Shown here: positions 44,250 through 52,769 of the stretch, in pieces
Layout of the letters: each line of letters starts with the position of its first letter
How positions within the stretch are numbered: the first letter of the stretch is position 1
Origin: CAWHJB01 sp963698715
GTDB taxonomy: Bacteria > Chloroflexota > Anaerolineae > Anaerolineales > UBA4823
Assembly: GCA_963698715.1 (NCBI GenBank)
Contig: CAVORW010000004.1
Coordinates: forward strand, 787,385-851,384
DNA: 64,000 nt
Direction: 5' to 3'
Translations under genes and position numbers: made by a program
The notes under the pieces: generated by a model
Databases searched by the model: none
The model's input: the letters and a program-made list of their open reading frames with translations, nothing else
Told to the model about the DNA's origin: nothing

Positions 44250-44690
44250 TCATTTACCCTTATTCTTCGCCTCTATTTCTAGCATCGTGATAAAACCGGC
44301 CGGCGACAAGATAACAATCCCTTGAAATTCTTTGAGCTCCAGGAGGTGTTCGTCCCCTGAAACGATAAACGATGCTCTACCGGCCACCGCGCATTCAAGC
44401 AGGCGGTTGTCGTCAGGGTCTTTCTCGATGACTTCCAAAGACACCTGCGGGTCCACGCCCACAGCAATGGTCCGGAAACGCCGGATGAATGTCGCAATTT
44501 CCTCCTCGGAGAGCTTCATATACTTCTGCACGCGCTCATACGCCAGTGCCCGTCTGAGTTCATCTAGAAGTGGTGGAGATGTCAAAAGATCGAACTCTCC
44601 AGCCTCCCAGCGGCGAACGATCCGTGCCGGGGAACCCTTCTTAGATAGCAAAGCGCTGATGATGACATTGTTATCTAAAACGATGATCAT
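44250..44690 (-). CDS. PIN-domain toxin (VapC-like, type II TA)
   Basis: 146 residues. MIIVLDNNVIISALLS (first Asp), LLDELRRAL (Glu) and DPDDNRLLECAVAGRASFIVSGDEHLL (two Asp) give the acidic site of PIN ribonucleases of the putative toxin component family. Preceded by a Phd/YefM-like antitoxin with a 5-bp gap, the usual order. Probably cleaves RNA when freed from the antitoxin. Confidence 0.85.
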   Translation of the reverse strand: MIIVLDNNVIISALLSKKGSPARIVRRWEAGEFDLLTSPPLLDELRRALAYERVQKYMKLSEEEIATFIRRFRTIAVGVDPQVSLEVIEKDPDDNRLLECAVAGRASFIVSGDEHLLELKEFQGIVILSPAGFITMLEIEAKNKGK

Positions 44691-44695
44691 GGAAG

Positions 44696-44968
44696 CTACT
44701 GGATTATCCGGCGAACCGCGGCGACAGATTCAGCGGCCAATTTTTCGGCTTCTTCAGCGGAGAGGTCTACCCGCTCCTGTATTTTCCTGATCGTATCGAA
44801 GAACTCGGTCCTTTGCGCTTTCCAATTCTCATAGATTTCAATCGGAACGACCGCAGCGGCGGGCTTTCCATGCCGGCTGATGATGTAAAAATCGCCCTGG
44901 TACTGGACTTGATCAACCAGGTCGCCGAACATTTCCCTGGCCTTGGTAACACCTAGCTCTTTTTCCAT
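44696..44968 (-). CDS. Phd/YefM-family antitoxin
   Basis: About 90 residues. LGVTKAREMFGDLVDQVQ, then FYIISRHGKPAAAVVPIEIYE, is the Phd/YefM DNA-binding fold, followed by a helical C-terminus (AEEAEKLAAESVAAVRRI) likely to wrap the toxin. The start at 44968 (MEKELG) is chosen with AAAGGATAA upstream; the longer frame to 45016 is repetitive (MQNVQNVKMKN) and unlike the family. It normally represses its own operon. Confidence 0.8.
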   Translation of the reverse strand: MEKELGVTKAREMFGDLVDQVQYQGDFYIISRHGKPAAAVVPIEIYENWKAQRTEFFDTIRKIQERVDLSAEEAEKLAAESVAAVRRIIQ

Positions 44969-45049
44969 GTCCGTTATCCTTTCATTTTTCATCTTTACAT
45001 TCTGTACGTTTTGCATGTTATGTATATTCTAGCCGTTTTTGGCCGATTG

Positions 45050-45430
45050 TCAAGATAAGGTTGACCCTCGCCTTTCATTATCAGTTCTATCTTGCCCGGG
45101 AACAAGCGGGCGAACTCTGTACGTGCTGGTGCGGTCTTTAGTCTTGATCATCAGCAGCACGAATTCTTCTTCTGGATCGTAAGTATTCATTATTCTGATC
45201 GTGTCTTCTTCACCTGACTTCTCCACGTTTTCTTGAGTGAGATAACCGAAGGGGTGTCCCCCACCATCAGGTTGTTGTGTGGTGTCGACGACTATAACTC
45301 CGCGCCCGACATCATGGAAAATATTTCTTGCAAGCGGCCAAAAGCTGTCCAAATTTTCCCGAATCCAATCTAGGTCGCCTTCACGCTCCCTGCGAGCCCA
45401 GTCGGGAAGTTTATTTCTTTCCGGTGTCAT
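45050..45430 (-). CDS. Hypothetical small protein
   Basis: 126 residues, ATG start. DWARREREGDLDWIRENLDSF and GRGVIVVDTTQQPDGGGHPFGYLTQ are the most conserved-looking parts. No domain I can name. It precedes the Phd/PIN pair on the same strand by 82 bp and may be unrelated to it. Confidence 0.45.
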   Translation of the reverse strand: MTPERNKLPDWARREREGDLDWIRENLDSFWPLARNIFHDVGRGVIVVDTTQQPDGGGHPFGYLTQENVEKSGEEDTIRIMNTYDPEEEFVLLMIKTKDRTSTYRVRPLVPGQDRTDNERRGSTLS

Positions 45431-45904
45431 GAGCGATCAATAATTGCTCATAACTTAGCAAAAAAACCGTATAGATAGCAAGTTCCAGTTTTTCAAAGTC
45501 ATCTCAAATAGAAACAAACAATCCGCATAGTATAATGTCGGTGTTCCAACGAAGGCGATGGAAACGGATTTGAGGAATGCTACTGAACACTAAAAATTCA
45601 ATAAGTCACTGACACCTGATGCCCGGCAGTAAAAAAGGGAGCAGCGATTACCAGCCAGGCTGGATGAGTTAATCTCTTTGAATGAGGCTGCCGAGATGGG
45701 CGGGCTATCCTAAGGACATTTCTCGCTTCTTATTCGCAAAGGTGATCTCTGGAGCAAAAAGATTGGCCGAAGCTGGGTCACAACAGTTTTGATAGTCCGA
45801 GAATAAATCGTTTCTATTAGTTACTCGGAAACTTTGTGTATCTGGATTATATTCAAGCAATGTGTGTAATTAATTAGATATATGAATAAGGAAGTCTTAG
45901 CTAA
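45431..45904. other. Intergenic region, no gene recognised
   Basis: 474 bp between divergent genes, AT-rich. No tRNA, riboswitch or clear promoter pair stands out; any short ORFs lack coding character. Confidence 0.3.
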
Positions 45905-48361
45905 ATGAAGAAACGAGACATCATCGATAAAGTCCACATATTTAGCTTTCACCCAAACCAGAGTGCAGTAATAATAATCCTAATATTTTCACTGGTTTAT
46001 TTCCTTCCATATTTACGTTTTGACAAAACGATGATCCCTTATGATCTTATGTCTCATATTCAACCATGGACGTCGCAAGGACCGATTGACTATAAAAATG
46101 TCATGATGGGGGATGTAATTTTACAGTTCGCGCCATGGCACGTGCTCTACCGCAATGCTTGGCTTTCCGGGGAAATTCCGTTTTGGAATCCGTACTCATC
46201 CGGGGGGGCGCCATTTCTGGCAAACCACATGAGTGGGGTTTTTTACCCCCTAAACTTGATTTTCCTGGTTCTGCCTGTCGATCCTGGTTTTACAGTTTTT
46301 GGAATCTTCCATAAATTCATTTCCGGATTCGGGATGTTCTTATTAATCCGGAGATTTGGACTTCACCCTCTTAGTGGGTTACTTGGCGCGCTGACTTGGA
46401 TGTATTCAGGTTACCTGACAATGTGGTTACCATGGCTGCCGATTACAGCCACTCTTACCTGGCTACCATGGGCTGTTTTGCTGGCAGAAATTACAATAGT
46501 TGATGGTAAATGGCGCAATGTCGGTTGGCTTGCCCTTGTTGTGGCGTTGATTTTCCTCAGCGGGCACATCCAGTTTATTTACTATAGCTACTTAACAATC
46601 ACTTTTTTCGTACTCTGGCGTCTGATTACAATCTCTCTGCCACTCAAAGAACGGTTTTGGCGCGTGATCAAAATTGGAATTGGAACTACCTTGGGTCTAG
46701 TTGTTACGGCAATCCAACTTCTACCCACACTGGAATTATCTACTTCAATCACGCGTGGACCTACACCAATAGGCTCCTTAATGGAAATGGCAATACCGAA
46801 GAGTTACATAACTACCCTCTTCATCCCGGAATTACTAGGAGACGCAAATAGCTATCGTGGCGTCGGAAATTTCGTTGAATTTACTGGCTACATAGGATTA
46901 TTAGGCTTGGGGCTCATAGTTATAGCGCTGTTGTTTCCACGTTGGAAGGAACGTAAAGATTTAGCGTTTTTTCCTCTGATAGCAGTTATTTCTATAAATT
47001 TAGTATATGGAGGTAGCATAAACCTCTTCATGCAATTTGTGCCAGGTTATACCATCTTTCGAACCGTCGTACGAATTTATGCTATTTGGACTTTCGCTGC
47101 CTCAGTTGTGGTCGCGATTGGAGTAGAGGCCATTCTTATAGCCCAAGGGTGGAGGCGGAAGTTATTGATTGTGATTGGTTCAGGAGCAGTGCTTGTCGGA
47201 ACTATTCTTTTCTGGAACACTAAGCATCTTGTGAACCTATTAGTACGCATCTTAAATATTTCCTATATTCCCCAACTAGAGCCGTTCCGTTTTGCTTTTG
47301 CTATCTCCATCTTTGCCGGCATTTCTATTCTATGCTTGCTCGTTGCCTCCAGAATAGAAAGAGGCTGGCTTAGGGTTTTGATATATCTAGCACCGTTATT
47401 ATTGATCTCTATGGATATGCTTCACCTAAGCCGTGGTTATCTTCCTGTTGTAGATGTATCGCAGAGTTTTAGATCTACTCCATCGATTGAGTACCTCCAA
47501 GAGCAGCATCAAATAGGCAGGATTGCGCGCTACAAGAGCGGTTTTCTGGGATCACCTTTATCACCTAATATTGGCATAGTGTATGGTTTGGAAGACATAG
47601 ATGCATATGATTCTTTTACTGTTAAGCGCTACAGCCAACTAGTGGGTGCCATAGAATCTTCTCGTTTTGAAAATACTGTAATGTATAATCAGATGTTTGG
47701 CTTCGAAAATGCCGAATCACTTAGTTCGCCGATCTTCCAAATCTTGAGAGTAGCTTTTTTACTATCAGAAAAACCAATACCGGAGTTGTCCCCTAATGCT
47801 CGTTCATCTAACCAGGATATCTGGCTCCAGGTATATTCAGGCCCGGATATGGTTATTTATAGAAACCAATATGTCTTACCATTAGCCGGGGTCTTTGGTA
47901 ATTACCAAGTGGAAAAAGATATAAACAGACAAATAGAAATATTGTCCGATAGCACTTTCGACCCCTCAAGCGAAGTTCTATTATTTACTGCCCCTTCTAT
48001 GGAGGTCGATTCCAATGCAACAGGAGACATAAATATATTAAAACAAACCTACAATACTTTAGAACTCCAAGTAAGTATTTCAGCCCAAGACGATAAATCG
48101 GCTTTATTGTTAATCACACAGAATAATTACCCAGGTTGGCGAGCTCAAATTGATGGAATAGATACAACAATCATGTCGGCAGACAATATCTTGCAGGCAT
48201 TGATTGTTCCTGCCGGAGATCATAATATTCGTTTATCATTTCTCCCAAGCCACTTTGCGGTCAGTGTAATAGCATCCTTAGCTTCACTGGTTATAATAAC
48301 TTTATTAATAATTTACGAACCACTGAACTCATTAGCTATTGACCAGGATTATGAAATATAA
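45905..48361 (+). CDS. YfhO-like polytopic membrane protein (GT-C-type glycosyltransferase fold)
   Basis: 818 residues, about eleven hydrophobic helices. The start carries YFLPYLRFDKTMIPYDL, then FAPWHVLYRNAWLSGEIPFWNPYSSGGAPFLAN, a pattern I associate with the YfhO family (large extracytoplasmic loop between helices 1 and 2). The C-terminal 250 residues form a beta-rich extracytoplasmic domain with NNYPGWRAQIDGIDTTI, as in YfhO/YkoS-type proteins. The family is thought to transfer sugars to lipid-linked or teichoic-acid-like polymers; the substrate here is unknown. Likely in envelope glycan decoration. Confidence 0.75.
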   Translation: MKKRDIIDKVHIFSFHPNQSAVIIILIFSLVYFLPYLRFDKTMIPYDLMSHIQPWTSQGPIDYKNVMMGDVILQFAPWHVLYRNAWLSGEIPFWNPYSSGGAPFLANHMSGVFYPLNLIFLVLPVDPGFTVFGIFHKFISGFGMFLLIRRFGLHPLSGLLGALTWMYSGYLTMWLPWLPITATLTWLPWAVLLAEITIVDGKWRNVGWLALVVALIFLSGHIQFIYYSYLTITFFVLWRLITISLPLKERFWRVIKIGIGTTLGLVVTAIQLLPTLELSTSITRGPTPIGSLMEMAIPKSYITTLFIPELLGDANSYRGVGNFVEFTGYIGLLGLGLIVIALLFPRWKERKDLAFFPLIAVISINLVYGGSINLFMQFVPGYTIFRTVVRIYAIWTFAASVVVAIGVEAILIAQGWRRKLLIVIGSGAVLVGTILFWNTKHLVNLLVRILNISYIPQLEPFRFAFAISIFAGISILCLLVASRIERGWLRVLIYLAPLLLISMDMLHLSRGYLPVVDVSQSFRSTPSIEYLQEQHQIGRIARYKSGFLGSPLSPNIGIVYGLEDIDAYDSFTVKRYSQLVGAIESSRFENTVMYNQMFGFENAESLSSPIFQILRVAFLLSEKPIPELSPNARSSNQDIWLQVYSGPDMVIYRNQYVLPLAGVFGNYQVEKDINRQIEILSDSTFDPSSEVLLFTAPSMEVDSNATGDINILKQTYNTLELQVSISAQDDKSALLLITQNNYPGWRAQIDGIDTTIMSADNILQALIVPAGDHNIRLSFLPSHFAVSVIASLASLVIITLLIIYEPLNSLAIDQDYEI

Positions 48362-48711
48362 CGACCTTTGCTTGCTAAATGATTTGAAATATAATCCCAT
48401 GATGCTACTTCATTTTCAATTTTGGTACGATAACTTATGTACTCCAAAGGGTATCTTTATTTTTAGATGACAAGTCAGGGTCGTACCAAAAATATCACTA
48501 AAGGGTTATGTAAAGAATCAAGGTAGAAGCGCTTGGAGAAATTCTTTCAAGCGCTTCTATCTCATAGTTCGAGGCTACCACAAATCTTGGCTGAAATTGT
48601 TAATGAGGCATGACCTCCTGACAAACGGGCTTCTCTTTAAAATTATTCTGCTGCCTACATTAAAACCAATTCGGCGAATCCATGCTTATCGTCTGATCAG
48701 ATTGAAGCCTA
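48362..48711. terminator. Intergenic region with convergent stem-loop at 48524-48559
   Basis: The only clear feature is TAGAAGCGCTTG (48524-48535) and CAAGCGCTTCTA (48548-48559), a perfect 12-bp stem with a 12-nt loop, placed between convergent genes. It likely ends both transcripts, though the T-run is short. Confidence 0.6.
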
Positions 48712-49986
48712 CTAGGGTACAAAATAACAAGCCCAGTTTGCAGCCACGCCAAGAACGTTAATCGGTTTGTTTGTTAGCAAATAGGTTGTAAAGTTATCAG
48801 TACCATTGAGAATAGTTACCTCTGCTTTGCCACTTGCGGTACCAATTTTCTTTATAGAATATAGATCTAGTTTCCCATCTACATTATAATCGTCGAGTGT
48901 AAACATAGTACTTGGTGTTGTTCCGGGTACGGAAAGAGTGGTTGTCTTCTGTAACAAATAAGAGGTAAAGTTATTGGTTCCATTTAGCACATATACTTTT
49001 GTATACCCGCTACTGCCACGGTCAATCGCATACAAATCCGTTTTTTGATCGTTGTTATAATCGCCGGCGAGGAAAAACCATCTTGCATCCGTACCAGTTT
49101 GGCCTAATATTGTTTGGCTATCATTAATTAAGAAACTTTGGAAATTGTTAGCCCCATTCAATACAGAAAACCTCGTTTTTGAGGAAGATCCCATTTTATT
49201 GATACAGAAAATATCCAGTCTGCCATCTTGATTATAATCACCTAAAGCGAACATCCACTGACCATCCGTTCCGGTCTGGGCTAACGCAGTCCCCGTTTGT
49301 AATAACCAGCTCTGGAAGTTTCCATTTCCATTTAGAATATGGACCTCAGTCGTTCCGGTTCCCGTATTGGCCTTTCTGATAGCATAAATATCAGATTTCC
49401 CGTCTAAATTGTAATCCCCTTTGAGAAACATCCAATCCGCACTTGCTCCTGTTTCGGCAAGGGCGGTGCCGGTTTCGTATAGAAAAGATTGGTATTGGTT
49501 TGCTCCATTTAGAATGTGGGCTTCAGTTGTTTGAGTCCCTGTTGGTCCTCGGTATAAAGTGTAAATATCGACCTTGCCATCATTATTAAAATCTCCACCA
49601 TTATATAACAAATAAATACGATTGGCATCGATATCCCATGTATGGGCTTGACTGTGATAAGGCAATCCTGCGCCATAATACACCAAGAAGGATGACCCTT
49701 CTACCAGTCCATATTGATTCCTTTGAAAACCAATATTATGAACCGCCCCACGGGTGCTATTTAGTGGTAATAAATATTGAGCATCTTTTGTTGAAGGGGT
49801 CCACGAAACTCCATCAGATGAATATGAATAGTATAGACCTTCATTTGCTTCGTGATGAGAAGCCATTACTGCCATAAACTGGCCAAATTGAGCGAGGTAT
49901 GTCACATCTAACCCAACAAACCCTCCAGTTGTTACAAAATCGTTCGGAAGGGCCGTGTCAATATCATTTCCATAGCTGTATCCGTT
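48712..49986 (-). pseudogene. FG-GAP/VCBS repeat surface protein, 5' end cut by the IS3 copy
   Basis: About 425 residues remain. From residue 140 on there are five repeats of about 60 residues, each with a Ca-type loop such as GDFNNDGKVDIYTL, GDYNLDGKSDIYAI, GDYNQDGRLDIFCI, GDYNNDQKTDLYAI and DDYNVDGKLDLYSI, and a conserved VHILNG/VLNGANNF segment: a beta-propeller. At 49987 the frame enters the inverted repeat of an IS3 element, so the signal peptide and N-terminus are missing. Likely a surface protein; not expressed in its present form. Confidence 0.75.
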
Positions 49987-51228
49987 TGACCTGCCCCCAA
50001 GAATATGTACCACTCACAATGATAGTTCAAGTAGTTGAAATTGGGGAGAAAGTTCAATAACAGCCTTGGGTGCCGGGGGGCGATATCCCAAAGCACTGTG
50101 TGGTCGAACAGTATTGTACTCAATTCGCCACTGTTCGATCAGTATTTCTGCCTCCTTCAGTGAATAGAATATTTCTCTATCCAGGAGCTCATCTCTCATC
50201 TTGCCGTTGAACGACTCGATATAGCCATTCTCCCAGGGACTGCCAGGTTCGATGAAGAGCGGTTTGACCGTCAGCCGGTTCAGCCAGGCCCGCACCCGCT
50301 TGGCGGTGAACTCTGAACCATTGTCTGAACGGAGATGGACCGGCACACCACGCTCACAGAATAGATCGGTCAGCACCTCAGATCACATCCTGGTGGGTCA
50401 GGCTCGTCCGACCCGCATTGCAAGCAGACACTCTCGGGTGTATTCATCGATGATATTGAGGATGCGGAAACTTGATGCCATTGTGGGTACGATCTTCCAT
50501 GAAATCATAACTCCAGACATGTTTGGCAAATTCAGGCTTGCAGCCGCAGAGTTGAACCATCATTGAGCCACAATCGACCTCGTTTGGGCTGCTTTTGCGG
50601 GCACTTTCAGCCCTTCTTGGCGCCAGATCCGCTCGACCCGTTTGTGATTGACCTGCCAACCTTCTTGCCTGCAGCAAAGCCGTCACCCGACGATACCCAT
50701 AGCGACCATACTTGCTGGCCAGAGCCACAATCGTGCGCTCAGCAACTGATCTTCGTCATCCGCTTGTTGTCTTTCATACCGCTGAGTAGCTCGGGGTTGT
50801 CCAATCACCCGGCAGGCTCGTCGCTCTGAAACATCCAGCACGTCTTGCACTTGCTGGACTGCTTCTCTACGCCTGTCCGGGCTGATTACTTTTTTGAGAG
50901 CACCTCCTTCAGGATCGCATTATCCAGTGACAGATCTGCTACCAGATTTCTTCAGCTGTGCATTTTCTTTTTCCAGTTCTTTCAGTTTCTTGGCCTGGGT
51001 CGTGTTCAGTCCCCCATATTCCTTGCGCCAGCGATAGTAGGTCTGCTCGCTGATTTCCAGTTTCCTTGCCGCCTCGATCACGGTCATCCCTTGACTCAAG
51101 AGTACTTCGGCTTCTCGTAGTTTGGTGATGATCTGTTCTGCTGTGAATTGTTTCCTTGCCATTCTTCCTGCCTCCTTTTGGCTCTAATCCTAACTCATTT
51201 CTTGGATTAGTTTTTGGGGGGCAGGTCA
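49987..51228 (-). mobile_element. Second IS3-family insertion (about 1242 bp), decayed
   Basis: Inverted repeats: TGACCTGCCCCCAAGAA at 49987 and TGACCTGCCCCCCAAAAA read inward from 51228. OrfA (51162 downward: FTAEQIITKLREAEVLLSQG) and OrfB pieces (ending 50014 with RSDNGSEFTAKRVRAWL and WENGYIESFNGKMRDELLDRE). The element has cut an FG-GAP gene on one side and an RHS tip on the other. Different subgroup from the 35383 copy. Confidence 0.8.
50014..51162 (-). pseudogene. IS3 transposase OrfA/OrfB, broken by several frameshifts
   Basis: The OrfA start (MARKQFTAEQ) is normal until NAQLKK. After that a one-base shift is needed to read LVADLSLDNAILKEVLSKKV. OrfB is in at least three frames (LASKYGRYGYRRVTALLQ; KPEFAKHVWSYDFMEDRTHNGIKF; then the DDE end). 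The Asp and Glu of the catalytic core are present in the last piece. Either decay or sequencing indels. Confidence 0.75.
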
Positions 51229-51736
51229 TTCGTTGGCCATAGGTCAGATTATCATTGGGAGCATCTTGAGCCAATTTTACAAAAAAATCAACTCCAAAGC
51301 CATAATACTTAGGTAGAGGAATTCCTCTCCAATTTTCATACGCATCTAAGCCCAAGTTGAGTGGGTCTGCAACGGTTTGTGCGATCGTTGCAACATCGTC
51401 AATAAAATAATCACCCATCCTAGGAAGGTACCACTCCGTCCACCATTCAGAATAACTTTGGGGTTCAGGCGGTTTTGATGGAACGCTGATATCGATACCA
51501 TAATATCGCAGATAATGATAAAGAAAACCCGCAGCTTGCTCTGGATCACTTAAATCTGAATTGTTGCCACCACATTCTCCGATATTACATCCATCACTAA
51601 TCATATGGCCTGTCGGATCCGTGAAGCGGACGGGATTCGATCGGGCATAAGCGTAGCGATTCCAGTCGAGAGGGTTATAGGGATCGGGTATAATGCTATC
51701 AGGTTGGGAGAATTGGGTAATATAAGAACACTTATC
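51229..51736 (-). pseudogene. Orphan RHS tip 1 (core end plus C-terminal region), cut by IS3
   Basis: Open frame directly after a TAA (51737-51739), with no start codon in the core part. It reads YITQFSQPDSIIPDPYNP, LDWNRYAYARSNPVRFTDPTGH, the RHS core end, then a unique tip (MISDGCNIGECGGNNSDLSD..., SYSEWWTEWYLPRMGDYFID...). The first part is nearly identical in DNA to the same region of the large RHS gene at 59720-59848, but the tip after DPTGH is different. Truncated at 51229 by the IS3 copy. A silent, displaced tip. Confidence 0.8.
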
Positions 51737-51742
51737 TTAACC
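51715..51742. repeat. Junction of two RHS-tip units: inverted 12-bp half-sites
   Basis: GGGTAATATAAG (51715-51726), spacer AACA, CTTATCTTAACC (51731-51742). The left half is the rhs codons for YIT of tip 1 (read on the other strand), the right half is the terminus of the next unit. It looks like a tyrosine-recombinase core with inverted binding arms. Confidence 0.65.
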
Positions 51743-51769
51743 AGACCCTCCAGGCAGGTCTGGTTTTTT
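51739..51769 (+). terminator. Intrinsic terminator at the left end of unit 2
   Basis: AACCAGACC (51739-51747), 9-nt loop, GGTCTGGTT (51757-51765) and a T6 run at 51764-51769. On the + strand it would stop read-through from the left before the recombinase gene at 51842. Confidence 0.7.
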
Positions 51770-51841
51770 GGTTAACCACAAGCCTCCTGAGAGTAGAATG
51801 AGGATACCAGTCCAAAATTCTAACCCACAGGAGGTACCCCC

Positions 51842-52769
51842 ATGCTATCCGAAATCGAGGCGTTCGTCAACTGGGTCCGGCGTCGCAATGCTGCCGCCCG
51901 CACCTGGCGCGATTATTCATACGACCTGCACCAGTTTCTGGCGCTGGTCGGCGAGCGCCCGCCGGGCGAGATCACCTTCCGGGATGTGGACCGGTTCGTC
52001 AGCAGCCAGGTGAGCCGCGGCTTCAAGCCAGCTACGGTCAACCGCCGCCTGGCGGCCATCCTGGCTTTCTACACTTACCTGGCGGACGAAGATACGACCC
52101 TGGTCTGCCCGGTGCTGCCCCGCCGCCACTTTCTGCGCGAGCCGCAGCGCCTGCCGCGCCCGGTGCAGGAGGACGCTCTGGATCGCTTTTTCGCCGTCAT
52201 CGAGGTGGATATGCCCACTGGATTGCGCGATCGGGCCATGTTCATTCTCATGTTAAGGTGCGGCCTGCGCATCTCGGAAGTGGCCAACCTGCGCCTGAAC
52301 GATCTGTTCCTGGGCGAGCCAGCCCCGCGCCTGGTGGTCCACGGCAAGGGCTCGCGCGAGCGGGCGGTGTACCTGTCGCCCCAGGCCGAGCGCAGCTTGC
52401 GGGCCTACCTGCGGACCCGCCCAACGGCGGCCAGCGACTACGTCTTCCTCAGCTACCAGGGAGACGGCCTGTCCACCACCGCCATCCACAAGCGCCTGAT
52501 GCGTTACCGGGAGCAGGCCGAGGTCCAGCTCACCGCCCATCGCCTGCGCCATTCGTTCGCCAACGATCTTCTCTCGGCCGGCGACGCCGGTCACCAGCAT
52601 CCAGCAGCTTCTAGGCCACCGCTGGCTGGAGACCACCCAGATCTACGTCCAGGCCAACGACCAGCAGGTCCAGGCGGACTACTACGCCGCTTGCGAAAGG
52701 ATTGAAGGCTGGACGGTCCAGGAGGGGTGGACGGTCCAACAAAGCAAGACTTCAGCAGGAAGGTGTTCA
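51842..52769 (+). CDS. Tyrosine recombinase/integrase, first half of a double recombinase (one frameshift)
   Basis: XerC/D-like. N-terminal SAM-like domain (LSEIEAFVNWVRRRNAAARTW), then catalytic residues Arg in MLRCGLRISEVANL, Lys in GKGSRERA, His-x2-Arg in HRLRHSF. One extra base near 52583 breaks the frame. Repaired it reads LSAGTPVTSIQQLLGHRWLE and TTQIYVQANDQQ, completing the site with His and the Tyr nucleophile. The repaired frame has no stop before the next recombinase (ATG 52770), and the same in-frame joining occurs in the related copy at 56500-57249, so the two may form one protein of about 845 residues. AGGAGGT before the ATG. Confidence 0.82.

Noticed and set aside
38260..45904. 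CRISPR array in the defence-like island
   Set aside because: No regularly spaced direct repeats and no cas genes were seen.
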